Below are positions 56,370 through 64,000 of a stretch of 64,000 nt of DNA, piece by piece; positions within the stretch are counted from its first letter, which is position 1; every line of letters begins with the position of its first letter. The translations under genes and the position numbers were made by a program. Source of the DNA: Sporolactobacillus sp. THM7-4 (GTDB taxonomy: Bacteria; Bacillota; Bacilli; Bacillales; Sporolactobacillaceae); assembly GCF_004153165.1 (NCBI RefSeq), contig NZ_SEMD01000009.1:1-64000 (forward strand), in the 5' to 3' direction. The notes beneath the pieces are model-generated. The model had not been told where the DNA came from. It saw only the letters and a list, made by a program, of their open reading frames with translations, and ran no database searches.

Positions 56370-56432
56370 CTGTTCAGTTTTTAAGTGTTCGCTTCGCCGA
56401 TTGCTGTTTCCTGGCTCTGCGAAACAAAAAAG

Positions 56433-57718
56433 TCAGGCAGACGGATCCTTCGGCCATTCCTGGGCTAAGCCCAGCAGCTTGACCCAGCGTCCCGGCATAT
56501 TTTTTGGTTCATCCAGCTCCGGCAGAACCACCGGCACCCGGCCTTCCAGCGCTGCGTGTGACCGGAGAAAGTTGAAGTAAGCGACAAACAGGCTGACAAA
56601 CGAGACGGATCCTACGCTGGAGCCGAAGCCGTGAGTCGCCCGGTAGTTGCCTTTAAACGTCCGGTTGAGCCGCTCGATGATCTGTTTCATCGGCCGGTAC
56701 TTGGTCGTCACCGGATCTTTGTTGGTCAGGCCAATCACTTGCTTGATGTCGAAGGCAATCCCGTGCTGGGCAAAGAATTGCTGAGCCAGGAGATAGATCG
56801 GATTCCCGTCGACAATGAAAACCAGATCCTCCGGGATCTTCTTCATCCTGGACAGGACGGTGTCCATTGCTCGGATGGCCGTCAGGGTATCTCGCTTCGC
56901 TGAAATTGGGTACGACAGGATGATCTTCTTCACGGTATCGAAAAAGAAAAACAGGTAGTGCCAGCGCCCGTTGACCCGGATATAGGTCTCGTTGCCGCAA
57001 TACTGCCCGGAAAGTTCATAGGGATAATGATCCACATACGGCTTGAGCACCAGGGCTGCGCTGTTCTCGTAGTTTAAAACAGTCTGGTGCGAGATCGAGA
57101 CGCCATGCACGTCCTTCATCAAGGCGGCAGTCGGCGGGCCGAAAGGCCGTAATTGACGTGATACGTCAGGATGAGTCCCAGCACGTAGGCAGAGCACTGT
57201 ACCCGGGACAGATCGACCTTTGGCTTTTGCGGCGATCGGTGAGATAAGGGCTGAAAATCAATCCGGAATTTCCGGTAAATGTAGCGCATTTTAAAGGCGT
57301 ACGGGTCTGACTTGAAACGCTTTTTCTCCTTCCGGGTGAGCGTCTGAAGTTTCTTCCGGTAGTACGGACAGTCGTCGTTTTTACACTTGTAGATGTCGAA
57401 ATCCAGACGGACTTTGATCTTTTCCAGCGTCCTGGTACAATGCGGGCACTTCAGAACAACATCCCTGGCATAACGGTTTTTGTGGCTGAACAGACAACCA
57501 CACGCCTTGCATTTGTACTGTCCCTTATCGCCATTGTTCGCGTATAGGTAGCTTGATGGGGCTCCACATTTCGGACAATGAACCACCGAATCGATGGACT
57601 GACTGGAATTCCGATGTTTTACGGGACGGAGCGGTTTCCCATGCTGCTCCAGATGCTCTTTTAAAAGCACATGGTAATCCAGCGTCTGCAACTTTTCGAT
57701 CAAGGGAAGTTCGTCCAC
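56433..57718 (-). pseudogene. Zinc-ribbon DDE transposase, frameshifted
   Basis: The N-terminal half has zinc-ribbon Cys pairs (VHCPKCGAPS, YKCKACGCLF and LKCPHCTRTL, about residues 46-98). The C-terminal half has the catalytic region of an IS6/IS240-like DDE domain: GNETYIRVNGRWHYLFFFFD, VFIVDGNPIY and KQIIERLNRTFKGNYR. Two defects are seen. A one-base loss near 57125 (after YGLSARR) puts the halves in different frames. The first catalytic Asp (usual motif DETYI) is Asn here. So the element is probably dead. Family is uncertain. Confidence 0.75.
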
Positions 57719-58197
57719 CTGTAATTTTTGATAAGGCCGTTAACCGGGGGTTCCAGACGCTTTTTAAACAGGTTTTTGCCCAGCAACAGGGTTAAAAGGA
57801 TCCGAATGATTTGTTCTTGAAACTTGATAAATTCAAGCAAATGGGTTATGAACGAGGTATACAACTTGCCACTTCCTCTTTTAAGGGATTTTGGGTGTCT
57901 GATAACCTCAATTAACCTTAAAAATCAGGGGGTGGCAAGTTTTTTGCTTATAATCCTTGATCCATTAACCTTTTACTTGATTTTATAAAAGAATTTTTGA
58001 CAATACGTCTGCTTTCAGAGGGTGATTCTTTTAAAATAGTTGAACGTGCTAATTGAATTGTTGATGTATATTGATGTATCATTCCATATATCAAATAGAA
58101 TTAATATTCAAACTATCATTTGTGACTAAAGATCTCTTCTCACAGGATGATTTAGGTCATCGTCAAAGATGTTACTTCTCAATTCGTCAAGCAAGTA
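57719..58197. other. Right part of the IS and spacer, no gene seen
   Basis: About 480 bp. It includes the region upstream of the transposase and an AT-rich spacer before the hydantoinase stop. A short IR-like element (57990-58006) marks the presumed IS end. No terminator is visible directly behind the hydantoinase gene. Confidence 0.4.
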
Positions 58198-59598
58198 TTA
58201 CTTCCAAATATTACTGAATTGATTTACTTTTCCCCTTCTGATGAACTTCCCACGCCCTTTCTTCCCAATAAACTTTCCGTTTTCGTAAATCACTTCTCCT
58301 CTTGATAAAGTTACGATAGGATAACCCTGCACAATGAATCCTTCATAACAAGTGTAATCAACATTTTCATGAAGCATGTTACTACTGATTGTAACTTTTT
58401 TATTGGGATCCATAATAACAACATCAGCATCAGAACCCACCTTAATATCCCCCTTTTGCGGATACAATCCCATAACTTTTGCTGGATTTGTACTGACAAT
58501 ATTCACAAATTCCGTTAAATCGATCCTTTTTTTCATTACACCTTCTGAAAAAAGGAGTGGTATCCGTGTTTCAATCCCCGGTGCTCCGTTTGGACACTTG
58601 CTAAAATCGTTCTTACCAGCCTGCTTTTCGTTGTTGAAGTTGAACGGGCAATGATCTGTTCCGATGACATCAATGGTTCCATCTTTTATGTAAGACCAAA
58701 GAAGCTCCTGATTATATTTTTCTCTGAGCGGCGGGCTCATGATATATTTTAAGCCTTCATTATTTTCTTGTTGATACATTTCCTGATCCAGGAACAAATA
58801 TTGTGGGCAGGTTTCAGCCCGAACATTACGGTGCTGCGCTCTAGCCTTCGCGATAATTCTTGCAGCTTTTCCCGTTGATACATGAACGATATAAATTGGT
58901 GCATCATCTGCTAAAGAAGACAATGTAATCATCCTGCTGACAGCTTCTGCTTCTGCTTCCTCCGGTCTGCTTAAAGCGTGATAAATAGGAGAGACAAGAT
59001 TTCTGCTAAGATTCCTATTTTTGAAATAACTTAAAATGCCATCATTTTCACAGTGAATAGCAGTGACAGCCCCGAGATCTCCCAGCCGTTTCATTACCCT
59101 GAGGGAAGATTCATCATCCAGTTTATAATCATAGGTGAGATAAATTTTGAAGCTCGTAATACCTTCCTTTTCAATGATACTCTTCATTTCATCAATAATT
59201 GAGTCATCGACATGCTGGATGACCCCGTGAAAACTGTAATCTATAACCGCCTTGTTATCTGCGTACCCGTGATAGACATCCACCTGATGCTTCAAATTGC
59301 AGTCTGGTGGACCAAATTCCATATGGTCAATAATACAAGTCGTCCCGCCACAGGCTGCCGCTACAGTTCCTGTATAAAAATCGTCAGCTGCAACGAATTT
59401 GCCTTGATGAAGATTTAAATGCGTATGAACATCGACACCGCCTGGAATCACAATTTTTCCAGATGCATCTATAGTATTATCTGCTTCTTTATCAACCGAG
59501 AATCCAATTTCCGTAATCAGGTCATCTTCAATATAAATATCTCCCGAAAAAACCTCTTCCGAGGTAGCAATAGTGCCGTTCTTTATTAACACCGACAT
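58198..59598 (-). CDS. hydA: Hydantoinase / dihydropyrimidinase
   Basis: 466 residues, the normal length. The binuclear metal site is complete: His58 and His60 in GGVDVHTHLN, the carboxylated Lys151 in SFKIYLTYDYK, His in TAIHCEND (about 182), His in YIVHVSTGK (about 238) and Asp in GTDHCPF (about 315). It opens the hydantoin or dihydropyrimidine ring to the N-carbamoyl amino acid. Start ATG behind AGGTGTTTAGGCT. The operon also has a racemase and an ECF transporter, which points to hydantoin-type substrates; the exact one is not readable. Confidence 0.93.
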   Translation of the reverse strand: MSVLIKNGTIATSEEVFSGDIYIEDDLITEIGFSVDKEADNTIDASGKIVIPGGVDVHTHLNLHQGKFVAADDFYTGTVAAACGGTTCIIDHMEFGPPDCNLKHQVDVYHGYADNKAVIDYSFHGVIQHVDDSIIDEMKSIIEKEGITSFKIYLTYDYKLDDESSLRVMKRLGDLGAVTAIHCENDGILSYFKNRNLSRNLVSPIYHALSRPEEAEAEAVSRMITLSSLADDAPIYIVHVSTGKAARIIAKARAQHRNVRAETCPQYLFLDQEMYQQENNEGLKYIMSPPLREKYNQELLWSYIKDGTIDVIGTDHCPFNFNNEKQAGKNDFSKCPNGAPGIETRIPLLFSEGVMKKRIDLTEFVNIVSTNPAKVMGLYPQKGDIKVGSDADVVIMDPNKKVTISSNMLHENVDYTCYEGFIVQGYPIVTLSRGEVIYENGKFIGKKGRGKFIRRGKVNQFSNIWK

Positions 59599-59636
59599 AG
59601 CCTAAACACCTCTTCATTAGTACCTTCCAGCCACAA

Positions 59637-60335
59637 TCAATTCAGTGGATATAAACCTTTTGGCGGAGCCATGTAGAGACCAGCCTTTGATGTATGCATC
59701 TTTGCTTTAATCATCATAAGCAGGACCTGAAAACCTACTTGAACCGGGTCAATAACTGGAACGCCCAGCGCCTCTTCCATTCGATCTTTTAATCCCGTCA
59801 TGCTTGCGCAGCCGAGAATGATCACCTCTGCACCATCCCTGAGACATTCATTACCTACCTTTATAAACTTTCTGAAAATCCTGTTTTCTATCTCAAGAAC
59901 ATTGAGGTTAACCGGACGAATACCGGAACATCTGCAGGAAAAGCCATACTGAGTAATCATATCCTCCATCATCGGTACAGCCTTTTTTAGTGCTGTAATC
60001 ACTGAGAACTTTTTCCCTAACAATAGAGACGCCGACAGCGAAGCTTCGGCAATGCCAACCACCAGGCAGTCAGAAATCTCCTTTACTGCATATAATCCCG
60101 GATCTCCAAAGCATGATATCAGAATACCATCATAATTTGTCCGCCTGCTCTGGATCAGTTTGATAATCTCAAAAGCGGCAATATGATAATCATAAAAAGA
60201 CTCCAGAGATTCTGGACCTTCAGGTGGATTAACGACTGTCACATTGATGTTTTCCTGAAAACTGCAAACAGTCTGCCGTATCGACTCGGTCATTGTCGAA
60301 CTTGTATTCGGATTAATCACGAGTACTTTTTTCAA
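59637..60335 (-). CDS. Aspartate/glutamate/hydantoin racemase family
   Basis: About 233 residues. The N-terminus KVLVINPNTSSTMTESI is typical of hydantoin racemase, and the two catalytic Cys stand in LISCFGDPGL (about 75) and VIILGCASMTG (about 175). The enzyme interconverts D- and L-hydantoins so that the hydantoinase can use all of the substrate. The TTG at 60335, preceded by GGATGGTGAATTG, gives the usual start MKKVLVINPNTS. It lies inside the end of the ECF ATPase gene. Family also contains Asp/Glu racemases, but the operon decides. Confidence 0.88.
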   Translation of the reverse strand: MKKVLVINPNTSSTMTESIRQTVCSFQENINVTVVNPPEGPESLESFYDYHIAAFEIIKLIQSRRTNYDGILISCFGDPGLYAVKEISDCLVVGIAEASLSASLLLGKKFSVITALKKAVPMMEDMITQYGFSCRCSGIRPVNLNVLEIENRIFRKFIKVGNECLRDGAEVIILGCASMTGLKDRMEEALGVPVIDPVQVGFQVLLMMIKAKMHTSKAGLYMAPPKGLYPLN

Positions 60336-61176
60336 ACAATTCACCATCCAAAGTAAGGAAATGTTTCCAAAGTTCATCAACTGAAAGTACATCTTTTGGA
60401 ATACCGTATGTTTTCAGCGCCTGAGCAATCTGCGTTGCTTCCGGAAGCTTGACATAGGCTTGCTTAAGAAGATCCGGACGGGAAAAGACTTCTTTGGTGC
60501 TTCCATCCATGAGGATTTTCCCTTGGCATAAAACAACTACCCGTTTTGCAAAATTCGCCACAATGTCCATCTCATGAGTAATAATAATTATCGTGTGTCC
60601 TCGTTCCTCATTCAACTTTTTCAGGAATTCCATGATTTCAACGGACTGCCTGTAGTCCTGCCCGGTTGTCGGTTCATCCACTATAATGACTTTTGGTCGC
60701 AGAGCCAGAATCGAAGCAATGGATACCCTTTGTCTTAAACCTTTAGGCAAGAAGAAGGGGTGCATGCTTAAATACTCTTCCTTAATCCCTGCAACTTCTG
60801 CAGCTTCCCTCACTCTTTCATTGACTTCCTCATCCGAAAGTCCTACGTTCTGCGGAGCATAAGCAATTTCCTTTTCCACTTTATTATTAAAAAGTTGATG
60901 GTCCGGATTTTGAAAAACGTATCCGACTTCTCTGACCAGTTTTTTGATGACTTTTTTTTGCTTTGTATCAATACCTCCGCACTTCACATACCCTTCCGTT
61001 GGTTTTAATAGGCCATTTAATGTCTTGGCGAAAGTAGTTTTACCCGCACCGTTTTGTCCGATCAGAGCGATGAATTCCCCACCCTTAACGTTTAGATTAA
61101 GCCCTTTTAATGCCTCAGTTCCATCGTTGTAAGCAAAATGCATATCTTTAACCTCGATGACTTTTTCCTCTGTCAT
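60313..61176 (-). CDS. ECF transporter ATPase (EcfA type)
   Basis: 287 residues. Walker A IGQNGAGKTTFAKTLNG (about 38-54), Q-loop VFQNPDHQLF, signature FLPKGLRQRVSIA (a variant of LSGGQ, about 142), Walker B VIIVDEPTTGQD (about 167). The QNPDxQ pattern marks the ECF type. The signature LPKG instead of LSGG is odd and occurs in some ECF pairs. ATG behind GGGAGGCCAGGTC, overlapping the second ATPase by four bases. Confidence 0.92.
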   Translation of the reverse strand: MTEEKVIEVKDMHFAYNDGTEALKGLNLNVKGGEFIALIGQNGAGKTTFAKTLNGLLKPTEGYVKCGGIDTKQKKVIKKLVREVGYVFQNPDHQLFNNKVEKEIAYAPQNVGLSDEEVNERVREAAEVAGIKEEYLSMHPFFLPKGLRQRVSIASILALRPKVIIVDEPTTGQDYRQSVEIMEFLKKLNEERGHTIIIITHEMDIVANFAKRVVVLCQGKILMDGSTKEVFSRPDLLKQAYVKLPEATQIAQALKTYGIPKDVLSVDELWKHFLTLDGELFEKSTRD

Positions 61177-62051
61177 GACCTGGCCTCCCTTATCACACGC
61201 TGCTTCTCACAGACAGACTGTGCCACCTGGATAACCTCTTCAACTGTCGTTTTCATCTCACCATGGTATAGTCCTGCTTTCTTTAATTTATCAAGAAAGA
61301 GAATCGACGAAGGCGGATTCAGTCCTAATTCAGCCAGTTCATCTACATCTTCAAAAAATTGCTTTGGTTCTGAAAAGCGCCTGATTTTTCCTTCACCGAC
61401 TAAAATTAAGCGATCGGACAGACGTGCCAGACGATCCAGAGTATGTTCAACCATAATAATTGTCATATTCAATTCAGCTTTCATTCTAGCACATATATTA
61501 AAAACACTATCTTTTCCGAAAGGATCCAGCATGGATGTCGGCTCATCAAGAATCATAATTTTAGGCTGCATGGCAAGAACCGAGGCAATCGCAACCCTCT
61601 GTTTCTGTCCACCTGATATGTCGTAGGGGGACTTATCAAGCAAATTCCCAAGACCTGTAATATCCGCGGCCCATTGAATTTTTCTGTCTATTTCATCCCT
61701 CTCAATTCCGATGTTTTCCATCCCAAAAGCCAGCTCTTCTTCAACACTCATAGATGTAAACTGCGCTTCTGGATCAGCAAAAACAAAACCGACATATTTT
61801 GCCAGTTCCTTTGCCGATAACGCTTTGACATCTTTTCCGAACAACTTTACTTCTCCTTTATAACTGCCAAGAAGGTTGTGAGGAATCAGCCCCTTAATAC
61901 AGGAAACCAAAGTTGTCTTTCCTGCTTCATTTGGTCCGCAAACACCGATAAATTCTCCCTCCTGAATCTTTAGAGAAACATCTTTCAGTGCAGGATGATC
62001 GGTGTCGTTATACTGCCAGGTTAAATGATTGATTTCAATTATATTTTCCAT
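61173..62051 (-). CDS. ECF transporter ATPase (EcfA' type)
   Basis: About 292 residues. Walker A GPNEAGKTTLVSCIKG (about 38), ADPEAQF Q-loop, signature ISGGQKQRVAIAS (about 145), Walker B IMILDEPTSMLD (about 165) and H-loop VEHTLDRLA. The two ATPases form the heterodimer. The ATG at 62051 behind CAGGAGAATACTG is preferred to one seven codons earlier. A C-terminal extension of about 70 residues is typical of the family. Confidence 0.92.
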   Translation of the reverse strand: MENIIEINHLTWQYNDTDHPALKDVSLKIQEGEFIGVCGPNEAGKTTLVSCIKGLIPHNLLGSYKGEVKLFGKDVKALSAKELAKYVGFVFADPEAQFTSMSVEEELAFGMENIGIERDEIDRKIQWAADITGLGNLLDKSPYDISGGQKQRVAIASVLAMQPKIMILDEPTSMLDPFGKDSVFNICARMKAELNMTIIMVEHTLDRLARLSDRLILVGEGKIRRFSEPKQFFEDVDELAELGLNPPSSILFLDKLKKAGLYHGEMKTTVEEVIQVAQSVCEKQRVIREARS

Positions 62052-62071
62052 CAGTATTCTCCTGTGAAACA

Positions 62072-62935
62072 TTATTTAAGAAAGTAGCGAAAAATCGACT
62101 GATCAGAATCAAACAAATGATAGCTATACTTAAAATAGACAATCAGGATGAGCAAAAGGATGAGTGCGATACAGGAAATAATATCTACAACCGTAAAATT
62201 ATATTTCGACAAAATATAGTCGGCCCTTTTCCCTGAGCCCTTTATAGCATAGCCCTTAACAAACAGCGCATTACTGATCTCATCGCTTCTTCTTAAAGCC
62301 AAGGATAGTAAGGGAATAATGTACATACTATATAGTTTGACCTTTTCAGTAAACTTCATGGCTGAATAATCCAGCCCTCTTGCCTGTTCCGCCTCCCTAA
62401 CCGTGTGAAGATCCTCAAGAAACATGCCAGCCGATCTCAGTGACAGGCCAAGCACGTAACTGACAACAAATGGGACTTTTAATGTTCTAAGTGCAGCGAG
62501 TATATCTCTTTCCCTATTTGTTGAAAAATAGAAAATAGAGGAAAGCAACAAAGCCAGAATTTTGCTGTAAGCAATACAGGCATCCATAATCGGCCGATCA
62601 TAGATGGTTATGGAAAATAAATGTCCAATCGCCTGATTATTTGAATCGTCTCCTGGAAAGAAAATAAAGGTTAGAAAGGTGAAAATTCCAGCACAGATAA
62701 TGACAGGCAAATATATTTTCAAGCTACTTAAACTGACTCTGGAATAAATAAAAAGTAGCATGACCAAGGCAGCGAACAGAATATTCAGCTCTGGTTTGTT
62801 GATAAACAAAGGGATAAAACCAGTAATGATAAACAGCAACAGCCTGGTGACAGGATGAAAATAATAAAGTGGAGACTTCACTGGTATCAAAGCCAGCAGA
62901 GTCTTCATCATTTTTTTGTTGTGAACCCCTTCCAT
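62072..62935 (-). CDS. ECF transporter transmembrane subunit EcfT
   Basis: 287 residues with five or six membrane segments. The two coupling motifs of EcfT are seen as AARG-like AEQARGLDYS (about 183) and RRSDEISNALFVKGYAIKG (about 215, usually ARG). It links the ATPases to the substrate-binding S component encoded next upstream. ATG behind GGAGGAAGACT. Confidence 0.9.
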   Translation of the reverse strand: MEGVHNKKMMKTLLALIPVKSPLYYFHPVTRLLLFIITGFIPLFINKPELNILFAALVMLLFIYSRVSLSSLKIYLPVIICAGIFTFLTFIFFPGDDSNNQAIGHLFSITIYDRPIMDACIAYSKILALLLSSIFYFSTNRERDILAALRTLKVPFVVSYVLGLSLRSAGMFLEDLHTVREAEQARGLDYSAMKFTEKVKLYSMYIIPLLSLALRRSDEISNALFVKGYAIKGSGKRADYILSKYNFTVVDIISCIALILLLILIVYFKYSYHLFDSDQSIFRYFLK

Positions 62936-62993
62936 AGTCTTCCTCCAATTGAAATGTTCTTTCTTTATTTTATAGGATTGAATTGTTCGGCTC

Positions 62994-63608
62994 TTAAGCC
63001 CAATACTTTTTACAAAATGACTTGGATTTTAGAATCAGCGGGGATACGAATTTCAGTAAAATAGCTCCCAGAATAAATGATGGAACAGCATTGCCAATTG
63101 CCCAACCCAGAAATACCGTCAATGTCGATGATGGGGAGATTAACCCGAACATTCTCAGAACCATGACACCCCAGCCTGCACCAATTGCATTGCAGATAAT
63201 AACGCCAAACACTGTAAATACTGCCCAATCTTTTCCACCCTTCAACCGAGGGTCACATTTGAATAATCGAAACGCCCAGCCTGCCATCATGCCCTGAAGA
63301 AAGTTACCGGGTACATAAGCAAGTGATACAGCAATCGATGCACTGCCTGCAATAGCATTTGATATCATTGGAAAAACAATACTGGCAATGCCCCCCCACA
63401 TACCAAACCAAATACAGCCAACACTTTGTATTGCCTGCCCTGGCCAGAAAGCAGAAACAAAGCCTACGGGGACAGCCAGGCTGCCGAATGTGCCAACAAC
63501 GACACCAATGCCAATGAAAAGGGCCATCATGATCACGTGATTCGTCTGCGGTATTCTGATTTCACCCTCGTTAAGTTTCCAAACATTAGTTACAGTTTTT
63601 GTAGTCAT
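62994..63608 (-). CDS. ECF transporter S component (substrate binding)
   Basis: About 204 residues with six membrane segments. The glycine-rich motif GIGVVVGTFGSLAVPVGFVS at about 30-50 and SASIAVSLAYVPGNFLQG near 105-125 fit S components. The partner of the ECF module in this operon is expected to bind the substrate of the hydantoinases, such as hydantoin or dihydropyrimidine; this is inferred from the operon only. ATG behind TTGGAGGGTTTAATA. It is preceded by a second amidohydrolase gene. Confidence 0.85.
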   Translation of the reverse strand: MTTKTVTNVWKLNEGEIRIPQTNHVIMMALFIGIGVVVGTFGSLAVPVGFVSAFWPGQAIQSVGCIWFGMWGGIASIVFPMISNAIAGSASIAVSLAYVPGNFLQGMMAGWAFRLFKCDPRLKGGKDWAVFTVFGVIICNAIGAGWGVMVLRMFGLISPSSTLTVFLGWAIGNAVPSFILGAILLKFVSPLILKSKSFCKKYWA

Positions 63609-63726
63609 TATTAAACCCTCCAAAATGTTTTTATTTGTTTTAACTTTCGGATATTTTAATTACGATAAAAGCTTATTCATACTGGAAAAGTAATAATAGA
63701 ACGATAATATCGGATTTCTTTTATTT

Positions 63727-64000
63727 TTAATAACGACTGCCTAATAATTCTCCTTTTCCCTGCCCTCCGAGAAATACGTCGCTGTCAATAATCAATTGCC
63801 CTTTGGAATAGACTTTGACTGGCTGACCAGTAAGCTTTTCCCCTTTATACGGACAAAAATTGGAGGACATATGATTATTTTGATCATCAAGTAATTTATG
63901 CTTTTTTGGATCAAAAATCATGAGATCCGCATCAAACCCTATATCCACTTTTCCTTTTCTGTCTGCGATTCCAAAAACCTTGGCAGGGTTTTCGGACAGC
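63727..64000 (-). CDS. Second hydantoinase/dihydropyrimidinase-like amidohydrolase, 3' end only
   Basis: The open frame begins outside the window and ends at 63727. About 91 residues are visible: LSENPAKVFGI, then KGKVDIGFDADLMIFDPKKHKL, then YKGEKLTGQPVKVYSKGQLI and FLGGQGKGEL. These match the C-terminal cap of the amidohydrolase family: SxNPAKxFG, G-xDADLxxxDP, and GxGxxL. It is a paralogue, not a copy, of the one at 58198. It may be an allantoinase or dihydropyrimidinase; the metal site lies outside the window. Confidence 0.85.
   Translation of the reverse strand, partial: LSENPAKVFGIADRKGKVDIGFDADLMIFDPKKHKLLDDQNNHMSSNFCPYKGEKLTGQPVKVYSKGQLIIDSDVFLGGQGKGELLGSRY

Larger units (their letters stand above)
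56153..58006. mobile_element. DDE insertion sequence, decayed; ends inferred
   Basis: Imperfect inverted repeats TATTTTGTCAAAACTTCT (56153-56170) and GTATTGTCAAAAATTCT (reverse complement of 57990-58006) share GTCAAAA and TTCT and enclose a single transposase gene. No clear target duplication is seen. The left flank has a structured stretch at 56259-56369. Length about 1.85 kb; the ends are less sure than the gene. Confidence 0.5.

Overview
The window looks like chromosome from a spore-former-type, low-to-moderate GC Bacillota (Bacillales in the wide sense). The support is strong AGGAGG ribosome binding sites with frequent GTG/TTG starts, a 3D-domain wall protein, a catabolite-responsive (cre) site, and PTS, Opp and ECF transporters of Firmicute type. 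Sporolactobacillaceae or a relative would fit (PepX together with Bacillus-like genes), but this is a guess from gene content. No rRNA, tRNA or CRISPR array was recognised. Several kinds of dead or dying insertion sequences mark this as an accessory region.

Region 1 (1-2760) holds an IS66 right end that cuts off a vanZ-like gene, a secreted 3D-domain protein, and a 21-bp tandem repeat of 41 exact-length units. Region 2 (2763-12906) is a lasso-peptide gene cluster. It has two precursor genes, each directly behind its own cyclase (cassettes C-A at 9285-7181 and 4965-2832), one shared kinase, one recognition protein (B1) and one leader protease (B2), plus a divergent ABC exporter and a nucleotidyltransferase. 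Both precursors end in Ser, the residue that kinases of this type modify. The short precursor genes are not obvious unless one looks for them. Region 3 (13119-25297) is an exopolysaccharide operon on the minus strand: chain-length regulator, tyrosine kinase, initiating sugar transferase, glycosyltransferases, polymerase, pyruvyltransferase-like protein and flippase. One glycosyltransferase is frameshifted in a T run, and a 168-bp relic of another lies beyond the 3' end.

Region 4 (25639-33926) deals with nitrogen compounds: an amidase of the nitrilase superfamily with an APC permease, an AraC regulator, then a copper amine oxidase, a small membrane protein and an Amt ammonium channel in a row. 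This reads as amine oxidation coupled to ammonium uptake. Region 5 (34026-34566) is an IS66 ruin. Region 6 (34713-41358) is a cellobiose/beta-glucoside PTS operon with a 6-phospho-beta-glucosidase and a LicR-type activator. Region 7 (41412-43540) holds a decayed IS4-family element with intact ends and an ISL3 remnant. Region 8 (43712-56067) is peptide nutrition: PepX, a sigma-70-like factor, then an oppABCDF operon with two peptidases (M29 and M24) and a MarR regulator. Region 9 (56153-58006) is a decayed DDE insertion sequence. Region 10 (58198-64000, running off the end) is a hydantoin/dihydropyrimidine catabolic operon: amidohydrolase, racemase, complete ECF transporter and a second amidohydrolase.

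Functions are read from protein motifs by eye. No database search was run, so family names rest on recognised motifs and context.
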